This document shows positions 1 to 6,262 of a stretch of 14,673 bases of DNA, one piece after another. Source of the DNA: RYN-433 sp036558265. Lineage in GTDB: Bacteria > Planctomycetota > Phycisphaerae > Tepidisphaerales > Tepidisphaeraceae. Within the stretch, counting starts at the first letter, position 1. Each line of letters opens with the position of its first letter. The translations under genes were made by a program, and so were the position numbers. The stretch lies in contig DATBFY010000551.1 of assembly GCA_036558265.1 (NCBI GenBank), forward strand, positions 1 through 14,673. Reading direction: 5' to 3'. The notes below the pieces were generated by a model that searched no databases, was not told the origin of the DNA, and saw only the letters and a program-made list of their open reading frames with translations.

Positions 1-820
1 AGAACATCTGGCCATCGGGCAGGACGAGGAAATCCGGACCATGCGCGGGTCGGCCGCCGTCGTGCCAGTCCCACTTGTCATAGGGCGGTTTGCTGTGGCC
101 GATCCAGCCATCCCGATCCTTGCCCTCGCCGCGGACGAGGACGACCATCGTGTCATCGGCGAGGAAGCGGATGGTGGCTTCGCTGGCACTGATGGGGGCG
201 GCGGGGTTGACGAGCAGCTCGTACTTGACGCCGTCGGCGGTTTTCCAGAGGGTCAGGACGGTGCGTCTTTCTTCTTTTGCCGCGGAGTAGACGGCCCCAT
301 AACCGGTGCCCTTGTGCCAGGTGACCCGCCAGAGCCAGTGGGCGTCGCCGATGCCTTCGACCGGTTGCGGAGCCGACCAGGTGACCCCGTCCTTCGAAAA
401 GCTGACGCGCGAGTGGGCCGACTGGTAGGCGCGGTTGGGCGTGGGCTCGTGCCCGGCGTAGAACGATCCGCCCATGACGATCATGAGCCGGCCATCGGAG
501 GCGAGACAGATCTTGGGATCGCGCAGGTCAACGCCCTGTTCGGCGATGAGGGCGGCGGATTCCCACTTCTGGCCGTCGGTGCTGCGGATGACGCGGATCT
601 TTCCATCGTTGCCGGGAATGTGGGCGCTGCCCTCGCGGAAGACGCAGAGCCATGAGCCGTCGTGACGAATCAGGCCGGTGAAGGCGCTGTGCGGGGCGGC
701 GTCCCAGATCTTGCGCGATTCGATCAGCTCCGCCGGCCTGGGCCCATCGGCGGCGAGCGCGGCCGCGCTTACAAGGAGCAGGCATCCCAGCAGCGCCCTG
801 GCAGGAATCGACTGGCTCAT
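1..820 (-). CDS. Sialidase-like (exo-alpha-sialidase/BNR) secreted beta-propeller protein, 3' end outside window
   Basis: I translated this frame directly. It is open from an ATG at 820 to the left edge (273 residues) with no stop, so the C-terminus is missing. Residues 1-23 form a signal peptide (h-region about 8-22, likely cut after ALAA). The body looks like a six-bladed sialidase/neuraminidase-fold propeller. It has an FREG stretch at 61-64, two Asp-box-like motifs (STDGQKW at 80-86, SKDGVTW at 142-148) and a DPKICLASDG blade around 101-110. Known members cleave or bind terminal sugars outside the cytoplasm. Many planctomycete relatives have no tested substrate, so catalysis is inferred. 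The start lies 30 bases downstream of the DUF1501 stop on the same strand, suggesting an operon. No Shine-Dalgarno is visible, and a TATGAT hexamer sits 9 bases before the ATG. A lipoprotein reading (LLGC at 10-13) is less likely because the hydrophobic stretch before the Cys is too short. Confidence 0.85.
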   Translation of the reverse strand, partial: MSQSIPARALLGCLLLVSAAALAADGPRPAELIESRKIWDAAPHSAFTGLIRHDGSWLCVFREGSAHIPGNDGKIRVIRSTDGQKWESAALIAEQGVDLRDPKICLASDGRLMIVMGGSFYAGHEPTPNRAYQSAHSRVSFSKDGVTWSAPQPVEGIGDAHWLWRVTWHKGTGYGAVYSAAKEERRTVLTLWKTADGVKYELLVNPAAPISASEATIRFLADDTMVVLVRGEGKDRDGWIGHSKPPYDKWDWHDGGRPAHGPDFLVLPDGQMF

Positions 821-829
821 TCGGCGCGG

Positions 830-835
830 ATCATA
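830..835 (-). promoter_or_regulatory. -10-like hexamer TATGAT just before the sialidase-like gene
   Basis: Read on the minus strand, TATGAT (5 of 6 to TATAAT) ends 9 bases before the ATG at 820. I see no matching -35 hexamer at 16-19 bases. If used, transcription would begin at or within a few bases of the start codon. The gene may instead be read through from the DUF1501 gene just upstream. Confidence 0.35.
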
Positions 836-850
836 CCGCGGCGTGAACGG

Positions 851-2227
851 TCAGGCGAGGATGCCCTTGACGACGTTGCCGTAGACCTCGGTGAGGCGGA
901 AGTCGCGGCCGGCGTAGCGGTAGGTCAGGCGCTCGTGGTCGAGGCCCAAAAGGTGCAGGATCGTGGCGTGGAGGTCGTGGACGTGGACCTTGTCCTGCTC
1001 GGCGCGGGCGCCGATCTCGTCGGTGGCGCCGAAGCGGAGGCCGCCTTTGACGCCGCCGCCGGCCATCCACATGGTGTAGCCGCGGTTGTTGTGGTCGCGG
1101 CCGTCACGGTTCTGGGCGGTGGGGGTACGGCCGAACTCGCCGCCCCAGATGACCAGCGTGTCGTCCAGCATCCTGCGGCGCTTCAGGTCGGCGAGGAGGC
1201 CGGCGATCGGCTTGTCGACCGCCTTGGCGTTGGCGGCGTGGCGCGCGTGCAATGCCGTGTGTTGGTCCCAGCCGGTGTAGGCGATCTCGATGAAGCGCAC
1301 GCCCGCCTCGGCGAAGCGGCGGGCCATCAGGCACTGTCGGCCGAACGTCTCGGTCTCGTCGTCGCCGATGCCGTACATCTCCAGCGTCTGTTTGGATTCC
1401 TTCGACAGGTCCATCACGTCGGGAACAGTGGACTGCATGCGAAAACCCAGCTCGAACGATTCGATGATGCCTTCGATCTGCGGGTTCTCGCCGCCGCTGC
1501 GGCGGAGCATCTCGCGATTCATCGACTGGACCAGGTCGATCTGCCTGCGCTGGAGGCTGGCGGCGACGGCGGGCGCGATGTTCGGCAGACCCTCGCGCGC
1601 ATTGCCGGAAATCGGCGTGCCCTCAAAGGCGGCGGGGAGGAAACTGGCGCCGTAGTTCTGCGCGCCGCCGACGGCCGCGGGCGGGTTGATCGTGATGAAG
1701 CCGGGGAGGTTCTGGTTCTCCGTGCCCAGGCCATAAACGACCCACGAGCCCATGCTCGGGCGGACGAACCGCGCGCTGCCGGTGTGCAACTGGATCGTCG
1801 CCTGCGGGTGGGCGGGGTTGTCGATGAACATCGAGTTGACCAGGCACAGATCGTCGGCGTGCTGGGCGACGCTGGGGAAGAGGTCCGAGATCCACAGGCC
1901 GCTCTTGCCGTACTGTTTGAACTTCCACTGCGGTGCGAGGATGGTGCGGCCGCCGACGTTCTTGCCGTCGCTGCTGACCAGCTCCGGCTTGTAATCGAAC
2001 GTATCGACGTGCGAGGGGGCGCCTTGCATGAAGAGGAAGATCACGCGCTTGGCCTTGGCGGCGAAGTGCGGGGCCCTGGGCTTGAGGGGGCTCTCGTAGT
2101 GGTGCGATTCGCCTTGCGAAGCCTGCTCGGCGGCGTAGGCGCGCGTCAGCAGGTCGGCAAAGGCGAGATAGCCGAACCCGCAGGCGGCGGATTGCAGCAT
2201 CGATCGGCGGGAGAAGGGATTACTCAT
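851..2227 (-). CDS. DUF1501 family protein with Tat-type signal
   Basis: 458 residues from the ATG at 2227. The start begins a twin-arginine-like leader (SRRSM at 6-10, then a hydrophobic run to about 32), which fits export of a folded metal-binding protein. The body matches the DUF1501 (PF07394) family, distant relatives of sulfatases and alkaline phosphatases. Visible features are RVIFLFMQGAPSHVDTFDYK (61-80), a short histidine-containing stretch NPAHPQ (137-142), the family hallmark GGEFGRTP (362-369), DGRDHNN (375-381) and VHVHDLHATILHLLG (414-428). These positions are where the family keeps likely metal ligands. The biochemical role is unproven. In planctomycetes these genes almost always pair with PSCyt/PSD1 genes, as here: the PSD1 gene ends 72 bases upstream on the same strand. 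An ATG 39 bases further upstream (2266) lies inside the palindromic repeat and would put extra residues before the Tat motif, so I reject it. Confidence 0.93.
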   Translation of the reverse strand: MSNPFSRRSMLQSAACGFGYLAFADLLTRAYAAEQASQGESHHYESPLKPRAPHFAAKAKRVIFLFMQGAPSHVDTFDYKPELVSSDGKNVGGRTILAPQWKFKQYGKSGLWISDLFPSVAQHADDLCLVNSMFIDNPAHPQATIQLHTGSARFVRPSMGSWVVYGLGTENQNLPGFITINPPAAVGGAQNYGASFLPAAFEGTPISGNAREGLPNIAPAVAASLQRRQIDLVQSMNREMLRRSGGENPQIEGIIESFELGFRMQSTVPDVMDLSKESKQTLEMYGIGDDETETFGRQCLMARRFAEAGVRFIEIAYTGWDQHTALHARHAANAKAVDKPIAGLLADLKRRRMLDDTLVIWGGEFGRTPTAQNRDGRDHNNRGYTMWMAGGGVKGGLRFGATDEIGARAEQDKVHVHDLHATILHLLGLDHERLTYRYAGRDFRLTEVYGNVVKGILA

Positions 2228-2244
2228 ATTCGTTCTCGTCTCAG

Positions 2245-2298
2245 GTGGCATGGGCGGCTTGCCCATGATTCAACACACGGGCGGGCCGACCGTGCCAC
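2245..2298. repeat. Bipartite palindromic element (REP-like) between the PSD1 and DUF1501 genes
   Basis: The 54-bp element is bounded by inverted ends, GTGGCA (2245-2250) and TGCCAC (2293-2298). Inside are two hairpins. One is a perfect 7-bp stem CATGGGC/GCCCATG (2249-2255 and 2261-2267) with loop GGCTT. The other is CACGG/CCGTG (2276-2280 and 2290-2294) around a GC-rich core. They are separated by ATTCAACA. This layout resembles REP/BIME-type dispersed elements and could also act as a processing or attenuation hairpin between the two genes. Only one copy is in the window, so repetitiveness is inferred. Confidence 0.55.
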
Positions 2299-2299
2299 A

Positions 2300-4750
2300 C
2301 TAATTCAAATACCGGAACTCCGCGGAGGCCATCAGCGCCTGGCAGAAGCTGGCGAAGGCTTCGAGGCGCGGGGTGTCGTCGCGCCGCCCTCGAGGCTTGG
2401 CCGTGGCGGCGGCCGGGTCGCGGAAATAGGCCCCGACGTAGGCCATCGCGCGTTCGCGCTCAGCGCCGGACGCCGGCCGGCCCAGCGTCAGCTTGTACGC
2501 CAGGTCGATCCGCCCGGCGTCGGCGCGGATGGGGCTGTTCGCCACGCGTGCCGCCAGCGCCGTCGCCTGCTTCGTGACGAACGCATTGTTGAGCATGAAG
2601 AGCGCCTGCGGCGCGACGGTCGTCACGTCGCGCTGGCCGCTGACCTGGTTCGGGTCCGCAAAGTCAAACGCTTCGAGCACCTCGGGCACGGCGTTTCGGA
2701 AGATCGGCAGGTAGACGCTGCGGTAGTTCATGTTGGACAGGATCTCGCCCGGGTTGATACGGGCGACGCGCACTTCGATGGGCGGCAAGTCGAGCGCGGG
2801 CGAGCCGATCGGCGAGCGGGTGTCGAGCCTGCCGGAAGCGGCGAGCATCGCGTCGCGGATGGCCTCGGCCTCGAGCCGCCGCTGGTTCATCCGCCAGAGC
2901 AGGTGGTTGTCGGGATCGACATTGTATTTGGCGCGGTCGAACGTGGCCGCCTGCTGGTAGGTGTTGGAGAGCACGATCGCGCGGATCATGCGCTTGACGC
3001 TCCAGCCGTCCTTCATGAATTGGGTCGCCAGGTGATCCAGAAGCTGTGGGTGCGTCGGCTTGTCACCGGTCGTGCCGAAGTTATCGACCGAGCCCACCAG
3101 TCCCTTCCCGAAGAGATGCTCCCAGATCCGGTTGACCATGACCCGCGCGGTCAGCGGGTTGTCGGCGCGGGTCAGCCAGACGGCCAGCTCGAGGCGGCCG
3201 CTCTCGCCCGTGCTGATCCCCGGCGCGTCTTTCATCGAGGGGATCGAGAGGAACCCGCGCTTGACGTTGTCGCCCGGCTTGTCGAGCTCGCCGCGAACCA
3301 GGATGCGGATGTCCGTGGGGCGCGAATCGTCCTGCACCCCCATCGCCAGCGGGCGGGGCGGGGTCGAGGGCTGCGTGTAGGTCTGTCCCAACCGCGCCGC
3401 CACGGCCATCTTCCCGAGCGCCCGCCGCGCCTGGGCGCGAACTTCGTCGTCGTCGAGGTCTTTCTTCGACTCGGCGCCGGCCTTGTAGCCGCTCAACTTG
3501 ATGAAGTGGTCGTCGGAATAGGGATTCTGCCGGTTGGCCATCCGCCGCCGCTCGATGCCCGTGAACTCGTCCGTGCTGGCGAAGATGCCGGCCAGCGAAT
3601 AGTACTCGGCCGTCGGGATCGGATCGAACTTGTGGTCGTGACAGCGGGCGCAGGCGATCGTCGTCGCCAGGAACGCGCGGCCGACCGTGTCGATCTGCTC
3701 GTCCACGGTGTTCATGAGGAACTGGCGCGGGTTTCGCTCGTTGAAGTCGCGCGGGCCGACCGTCAGGAAGCCGGTGGCGACCGCCAGGCGGTCCTTTTCG
3801 GCCGGCGTATTGGCGGGCAGCAGGTCGCCGGCGATCTGCTCGCGGACGAACTGGTTGTACGGCTTGTCGCTGTTGAACGCGTCGATCACGTAGTCGCGGT
3901 AGCGCCAGGCATAGTAGTAGATGAAGTTGCGGCTCATGCCCGACGACTCGGCGTAGCGCGCGACGTCCAGCCAGTGCCGGCCCCAGCGCTCCCCGAAGCG
4001 CGGCGAATCGAGCAGGCGATCGACGACCTTCTCGAACGCCTTGGGCGAATCATCGCGAAGGTAGGCGTCGATCTCCTCGGGCGTGGGCGGCAGGCCGATC
4101 AGGTCGAAGCTGACGCGGCGCAGCAAAGACAACTTGTCCGCGCGGGGAGAGGGGTCGAGGTTGTTCTCCTCGAGCTTTGCCAGGACAAAGCGGTCGATGT
4201 CGTCCCTGACCCAGGCTTCTTTCTTCACAGCCGGCGGATCGGGATTGGCGATCGGCTGCCACGACCAAAGCTCCTTGCGGAGATGGTCGTAGTTGGCGGC
4301 GTAGTTGGGCGTGGCCGACGCCTGCGTCGTCGCGACCGTCGCGCCATTCTGCGGCGCCCCTGTCCACGGCGCCCCCGCCCTCACCCAGGTGACGAAGTCA
4401 GCGACCACCTCCGGTGGAAGCTGCTCCTTGGGCGGCATCTGGAGGTCTTTGTCCGTCCACTGGATGGCCTTAATCAGCAGCGATTGCCCCGGCGTGCCCG
4501 GCACGACCGCCGGACCGGTCTCGCCCCCCTTGAGCGCCCCGTCCCGATTATCGAGCAGCAGCTTGCCCTTGAGCTTCTTCGCCTCGGCAGAGTGGCACTT
4601 GTAGCACTGCTGCGCCAGGACAGGCCGAATCTTCTTCTCGAAGAAATCCAGATCGGCTGCGGACGGCGCCTGGGCAAGCGAGCGCACCCCCACCCCGAGC
4701 AGGACCCCAATGCCAACCAACCCCGCGATCACCCGTTTGACGTTTCGCAT
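2300..4750 (-). CDS. Planctomycete cytochrome c PSCyt1-PSCyt2(DUF1549)-PSD1(DUF1553) protein
   Basis: 816 residues from the ATG at 4750. This start gives a clean signal peptide (basic 1-6, hydrophobic 7-25, likely cut after SLAQA). The frame stays open to 4900, but the extra 50 residues have no signal features. Domain order is canonical. PSCyt1 spans about 34-120 with haem motif CYKCH at 49-53 and QMPPKEQLPP at 104-113. DUF1549 spans about 178-390 with a second CxxCH, CARCH, at 367-371. DUF1553/PSD1 spans about 515-770 with ARVMVNRIWEHLFGKGLV around 535-552. The protein should carry covalent haem c in the periplasm. Members are thought to serve electron transfer or oxidative sugar breakdown, though none is well characterised. 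It is probably the first gene of an operon with DUF1501 and the sialidase-like gene. No clear SD precedes 4750, and TTTACT lies 8 bases before the ATG. Confidence 0.95.
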   Translation of the reverse strand: MRNVKRVIAGLVGIGVLLGVGVRSLAQAPSAADLDFFEKKIRPVLAQQCYKCHSAEAKKLKGKLLLDNRDGALKGGETGPAVVPGTPGQSLLIKAIQWTDKDLQMPPKEQLPPEVVADFVTWVRAGAPWTGAPQNGATVATTQASATPNYAANYDHLRKELWSWQPIANPDPPAVKKEAWVRDDIDRFVLAKLEENNLDPSPRADKLSLLRRVSFDLIGLPPTPEEIDAYLRDDSPKAFEKVVDRLLDSPRFGERWGRHWLDVARYAESSGMSRNFIYYYAWRYRDYVIDAFNSDKPYNQFVREQIAGDLLPANTPAEKDRLAVATGFLTVGPRDFNERNPRQFLMNTVDEQIDTVGRAFLATTIACARCHDHKFDPIPTAEYYSLAGIFASTDEFTGIERRRMANRQNPYSDDHFIKLSGYKAGAESKKDLDDDEVRAQARRALGKMAVAARLGQTYTQPSTPPRPLAMGVQDDSRPTDIRILVRGELDKPGDNVKRGFLSIPSMKDAPGISTGESGRLELAVWLTRADNPLTARVMVNRIWEHLFGKGLVGSVDNFGTTGDKPTHPQLLDHLATQFMKDGWSVKRMIRAIVLSNTYQQAATFDRAKYNVDPDNHLLWRMNQRRLEAEAIRDAMLAASGRLDTRSPIGSPALDLPPIEVRVARINPGEILSNMNYRSVYLPIFRNAVPEVLEAFDFADPNQVSGQRDVTTVAPQALFMLNNAFVTKQATALAARVANSPIRADAGRIDLAYKLTLGRPASGAERERAMAYVGAYFRDPAAATAKPRGRRDDTPRLEAFASFCQALMASAEFRYLN

Positions 4751-4787
4751 GTTCACTAAGTAAACGTCGGTCGGATGGAATTGTTTG

Positions 4788-4793
4788 TATAAT
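4788..4793 (+). promoter_or_regulatory. -10-like TATAAT upstream of the short antitoxin gene
   Basis: This is a consensus -10 hexamer in an otherwise GC-rich gap between divergent genes, 71 bases before the antitoxin ATG at 4865. No good -35 is seen at 16-19 bases. The TATAATGA context recurs at 7798 before the second antitoxin gene. The AT-rich patch also contains minus-strand -10-like sequence (TATACA) that could serve the PSD1 gene instead. Confidence 0.3.
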
Positions 4794-4841
4794 GAAGCCC
4801 CTGGGCTGTTAGGCATCCGGACGGGGACGTACGCCCTCGAT

Positions 4842-4853
4842 GCTCCGCGGAGC
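4842..4853. promoter_or_regulatory. 12-bp perfect palindrome GCTCCGCGGAGC before the short antitoxin gene
   Basis: The palindrome is perfect and ends 11 bases before the ATG at 4865, a position suited to an operator or a hairpin that blocks ribosome access. Antitoxin genes are often autoregulated through such sites. In GC-rich DNA a palindrome of this length can also occur by chance. Confidence 0.25.
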
Positions 4854-4864
4854 CGCAGGCGATT

Positions 4865-5038
4865 ATGAGTCCTGATGAGACAATCGAACCAGAATACCAT
4901 GAGGCGTTCGACGCCGCTTGGCTCTTAGAGATCCGCCGACGCTTGGATGACTTGGAGGCTGGCCAGGCTCATACGGTCCCCGCTGACGAGGTGTTCCGTG
5001 GACTTGATGAACGGCGAGATCGTCAGCTATCAGGGTAG
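4865..5038 (+). CDS. Short addiction-module antitoxin-like protein (TIGR02574/PF09720 C-terminal half)
   Basis: I found this 57-residue frame by reading the sequence. It runs ATG 4865 to TAG 5036-5038. Residues 16-50 (DAAWLLEIRRRLDDLEAG, then the P and D of HTVPADEV) match the conserved second half of the putative addiction module component family. They line up with the gene at 7813: DAAW..EI, a helix ending E-x-G-x-A, then P-x-D and G-x-x-ER. The usual first helix (about 25 residues of LP..ER..LA..LL.SL type) is absent. Upstream in the same frame I see only unrelated residues back to a stop at 4793-4795. It is therefore a short variant or a 5'-truncated relic. No toxin gene follows, because the next gene is convergent 4 bases away. 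GCAGG at 4855-4859 could act as a weak ribosome-binding site. Confidence 0.6.
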   Translation: MSPDETIEPEYHEAFDAAWLLEIRRRLDDLEAGQAHTVPADEVFRGLDERRDRQLSG

Positions 5039-5042
5039 TTTC

Positions 5043-6020
5043 TCATCCGACTTTCCCCACCGCCTCCCGCATCTTCGCCACCCCCGTCTTCAGCACCTCC
5101 ATCGGATCGCGCTTGTAATACTCCTTGTTAAAGAGTTCCAGCGACAGCACGGTCGTCCCCCCGTTGGCGCGCAGTTCCTGGAGGATGCTGGCGATCGGCG
5201 CCACGCCGTCGCCGGGGAAGACGCGGTGCTCATCCTTGATCTTCTCGCGGGGCGGGTCGGCCGGGTAATCGTTGAAGTGCATGACCGGCAACGCCTCGCC
5301 GTCGAGCACCTTGAACCCCTCAAATCCGCTGCCGCCCTTGTAGAGGTGGTAGACGTCCGTCAGGATGCAGGCCCTGGGATGCTTGGCGGCGACGGCGACG
5401 TAGGCGGCATCGGCGAGCGTGCCCAGTGTCTTGCTGTGCCCCCACACTTCCAGCATCGGGATCACGCCCACCTGCTCGCCGATCTCCAGGATCTCGCGGT
5501 AGCGCTCCGCCGCCATCTTCAGGTCGTAGTTCGCAAGCTGCGTCGCGCCCATCGGCGGAGCCGCGATGTGTGTTGAGCCGATCTGCGCGACCAACTCCAT
5601 GTCCCGCTTCATGGCCTCCAGCGCCCTCTTATGAGCCGCTACGTCCCCCATGAGCCAGGGGGCGAAGCCGATCGCGTCCACGACCGCGATGCCGTTGTCT
5701 TCGAAGCGTTTGCGCAGGTCTTTTAGGTCGCCGCCGGCCTTCTGATAAGCCTCGATCTCCCTCACCCAGGGCTCCATCGCGGTGAAGCCGGCCTTGGCAG
5801 CCATTTCGATTTCCTGCGGGAGGGGGATGGCGGCCTCCTGCCCGCGGATCGTCGAGGTGTTGAGCGAGAGGACGAAGGTCCCCTGCTGCTTCTGAGGGGG
5901 CGCCGCGGCGTGCGCGCGGCGGCCGACCGTCGTGATCGACACCGCCGCCGCGGTGCCCGCCGCCTTCTTCAACACCCCACGCCGCGAGACCTTCCGGTGG
6001 TTCGACGATCGATGTGCCAT
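5043..6020 (-). CDS. Tat-exported sugar phosphate isomerase/epimerase-like protein (xylose isomerase-like TIM barrel)
   Basis: 325 residues from the ATG at 6020. The start is fixed by a twin-arginine leader (VSRRGVLKK at 11-19, Ala-rich hydrophobic stretch to about 32, likely cut after RAHA). The frame is open to 6245, but those 75 residues are low-complexity and lack features. The rest fits the AP_endonuc_2 (PF01261) barrel of hydroxypyruvate isomerase and inositol-catabolism enzymes. The usual metal-binding set appears in order: E191 in MLEVWG, D222 and H225 in LTDVYHLY, H248 in MHFND, and E295 in LSLELF. Such enzymes interconvert keto and aldo sugars or epimerise them with a divalent metal. 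The substrate cannot be told from sequence, and secreted planctomycete relatives are untested. The gene stands alone, convergent with the short antitoxin and divergent from the PEP-CTERM gene. Confidence 0.9.
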   Translation of the reverse strand: MAHRSSNHRKVSRRGVLKKAAGTAAAVSITTVGRRAHAAAPPQKQQGTFVLSLNTSTIRGQEAAIPLPQEIEMAAKAGFTAMEPWVREIEAYQKAGGDLKDLRKRFEDNGIAVVDAIGFAPWLMGDVAAHKRALEAMKRDMELVAQIGSTHIAAPPMGATQLANYDLKMAAERYREILEIGEQVGVIPMLEVWGHSKTLGTLADAAYVAVAAKHPRACILTDVYHLYKGGSGFEGFKVLDGEALPVMHFNDYPADPPREKIKDEHRVFPGDGVAPIASILQELRANGGTTVLSLELFNKEYYKRDPMEVLKTGVAKMREAVGKVG

Positions 6021-6028
6021 GGGGGCGG

Positions 6029-6034
6029 AGTATA
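6029..6034 (-). promoter_or_regulatory. -10-like TATACT directly before the isomerase-like gene
   Basis: On the minus strand TATACT (5 of 6) ends 8 bases before the ATG at 6020. A poor -35 candidate, TTGGCG (6054-6059), lies 19 bases upstream. No SD fits in the 8 C-rich intervening bases, so the message would be leaderless or nearly so. Confidence 0.45.
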
Positions 6035-6262
6035 GCGTGGACGGCAGTTCGTCCGCCAACCGACTTCGCGTTCGCTGACTCTCCGAATAAACGTCATAAA
6101 CCCCACCCGCGCGACACCCCCCACCCCTACGCGCGACATAAACCGTACCGCGGCGGGTAAAGCGTTTGACTGGCGTCGGTTTTTTCCCGGGCCACTCCCA
6201 AGGCGTCCTCTGGCACGCCCGATCTCTCCCTCTGTCAGCCACCATTCGCGGGAGAGTCAGTC

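Noticed and set aside
41..655. A 204-codon plus-strand frame at the left end
   Set aside because: It lies opposite the partial sialidase-like gene, which shows a signal peptide and Asp boxes on the minus strand.
662..4759. A 1365-codon open frame on the plus strand
   Set aside because: It is antisense to the DUF1501 and PSD1 genes, whose domains, haem motifs and signal peptides are clear. Its translation is low-complexity (Arg/Ala/Gly/Val/Asp) with no domain. Long antisense frames are expected from GC-rich codon use.
4751..4900. N-terminal extension of the PSD1 protein to an ATG at 4900
   Set aside because: The ATG at 4750 starts a clean signal peptide. The extension would overlap the antitoxin gene and the AT-rich promoter patch.
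6170..6186. Sigma-54-like sequence (TGGC...TTTTTT) before the PEP-CTERM gene
   Set aside because: The GG is present, but the -12 GC dinucleotide is missing at the required spacing.
6021..6245. 75-residue N-terminal extension of the isomerase-like protein
   Set aside because: It would bury the twin-arginine signal inside the protein, and the TATACT element lies within it.
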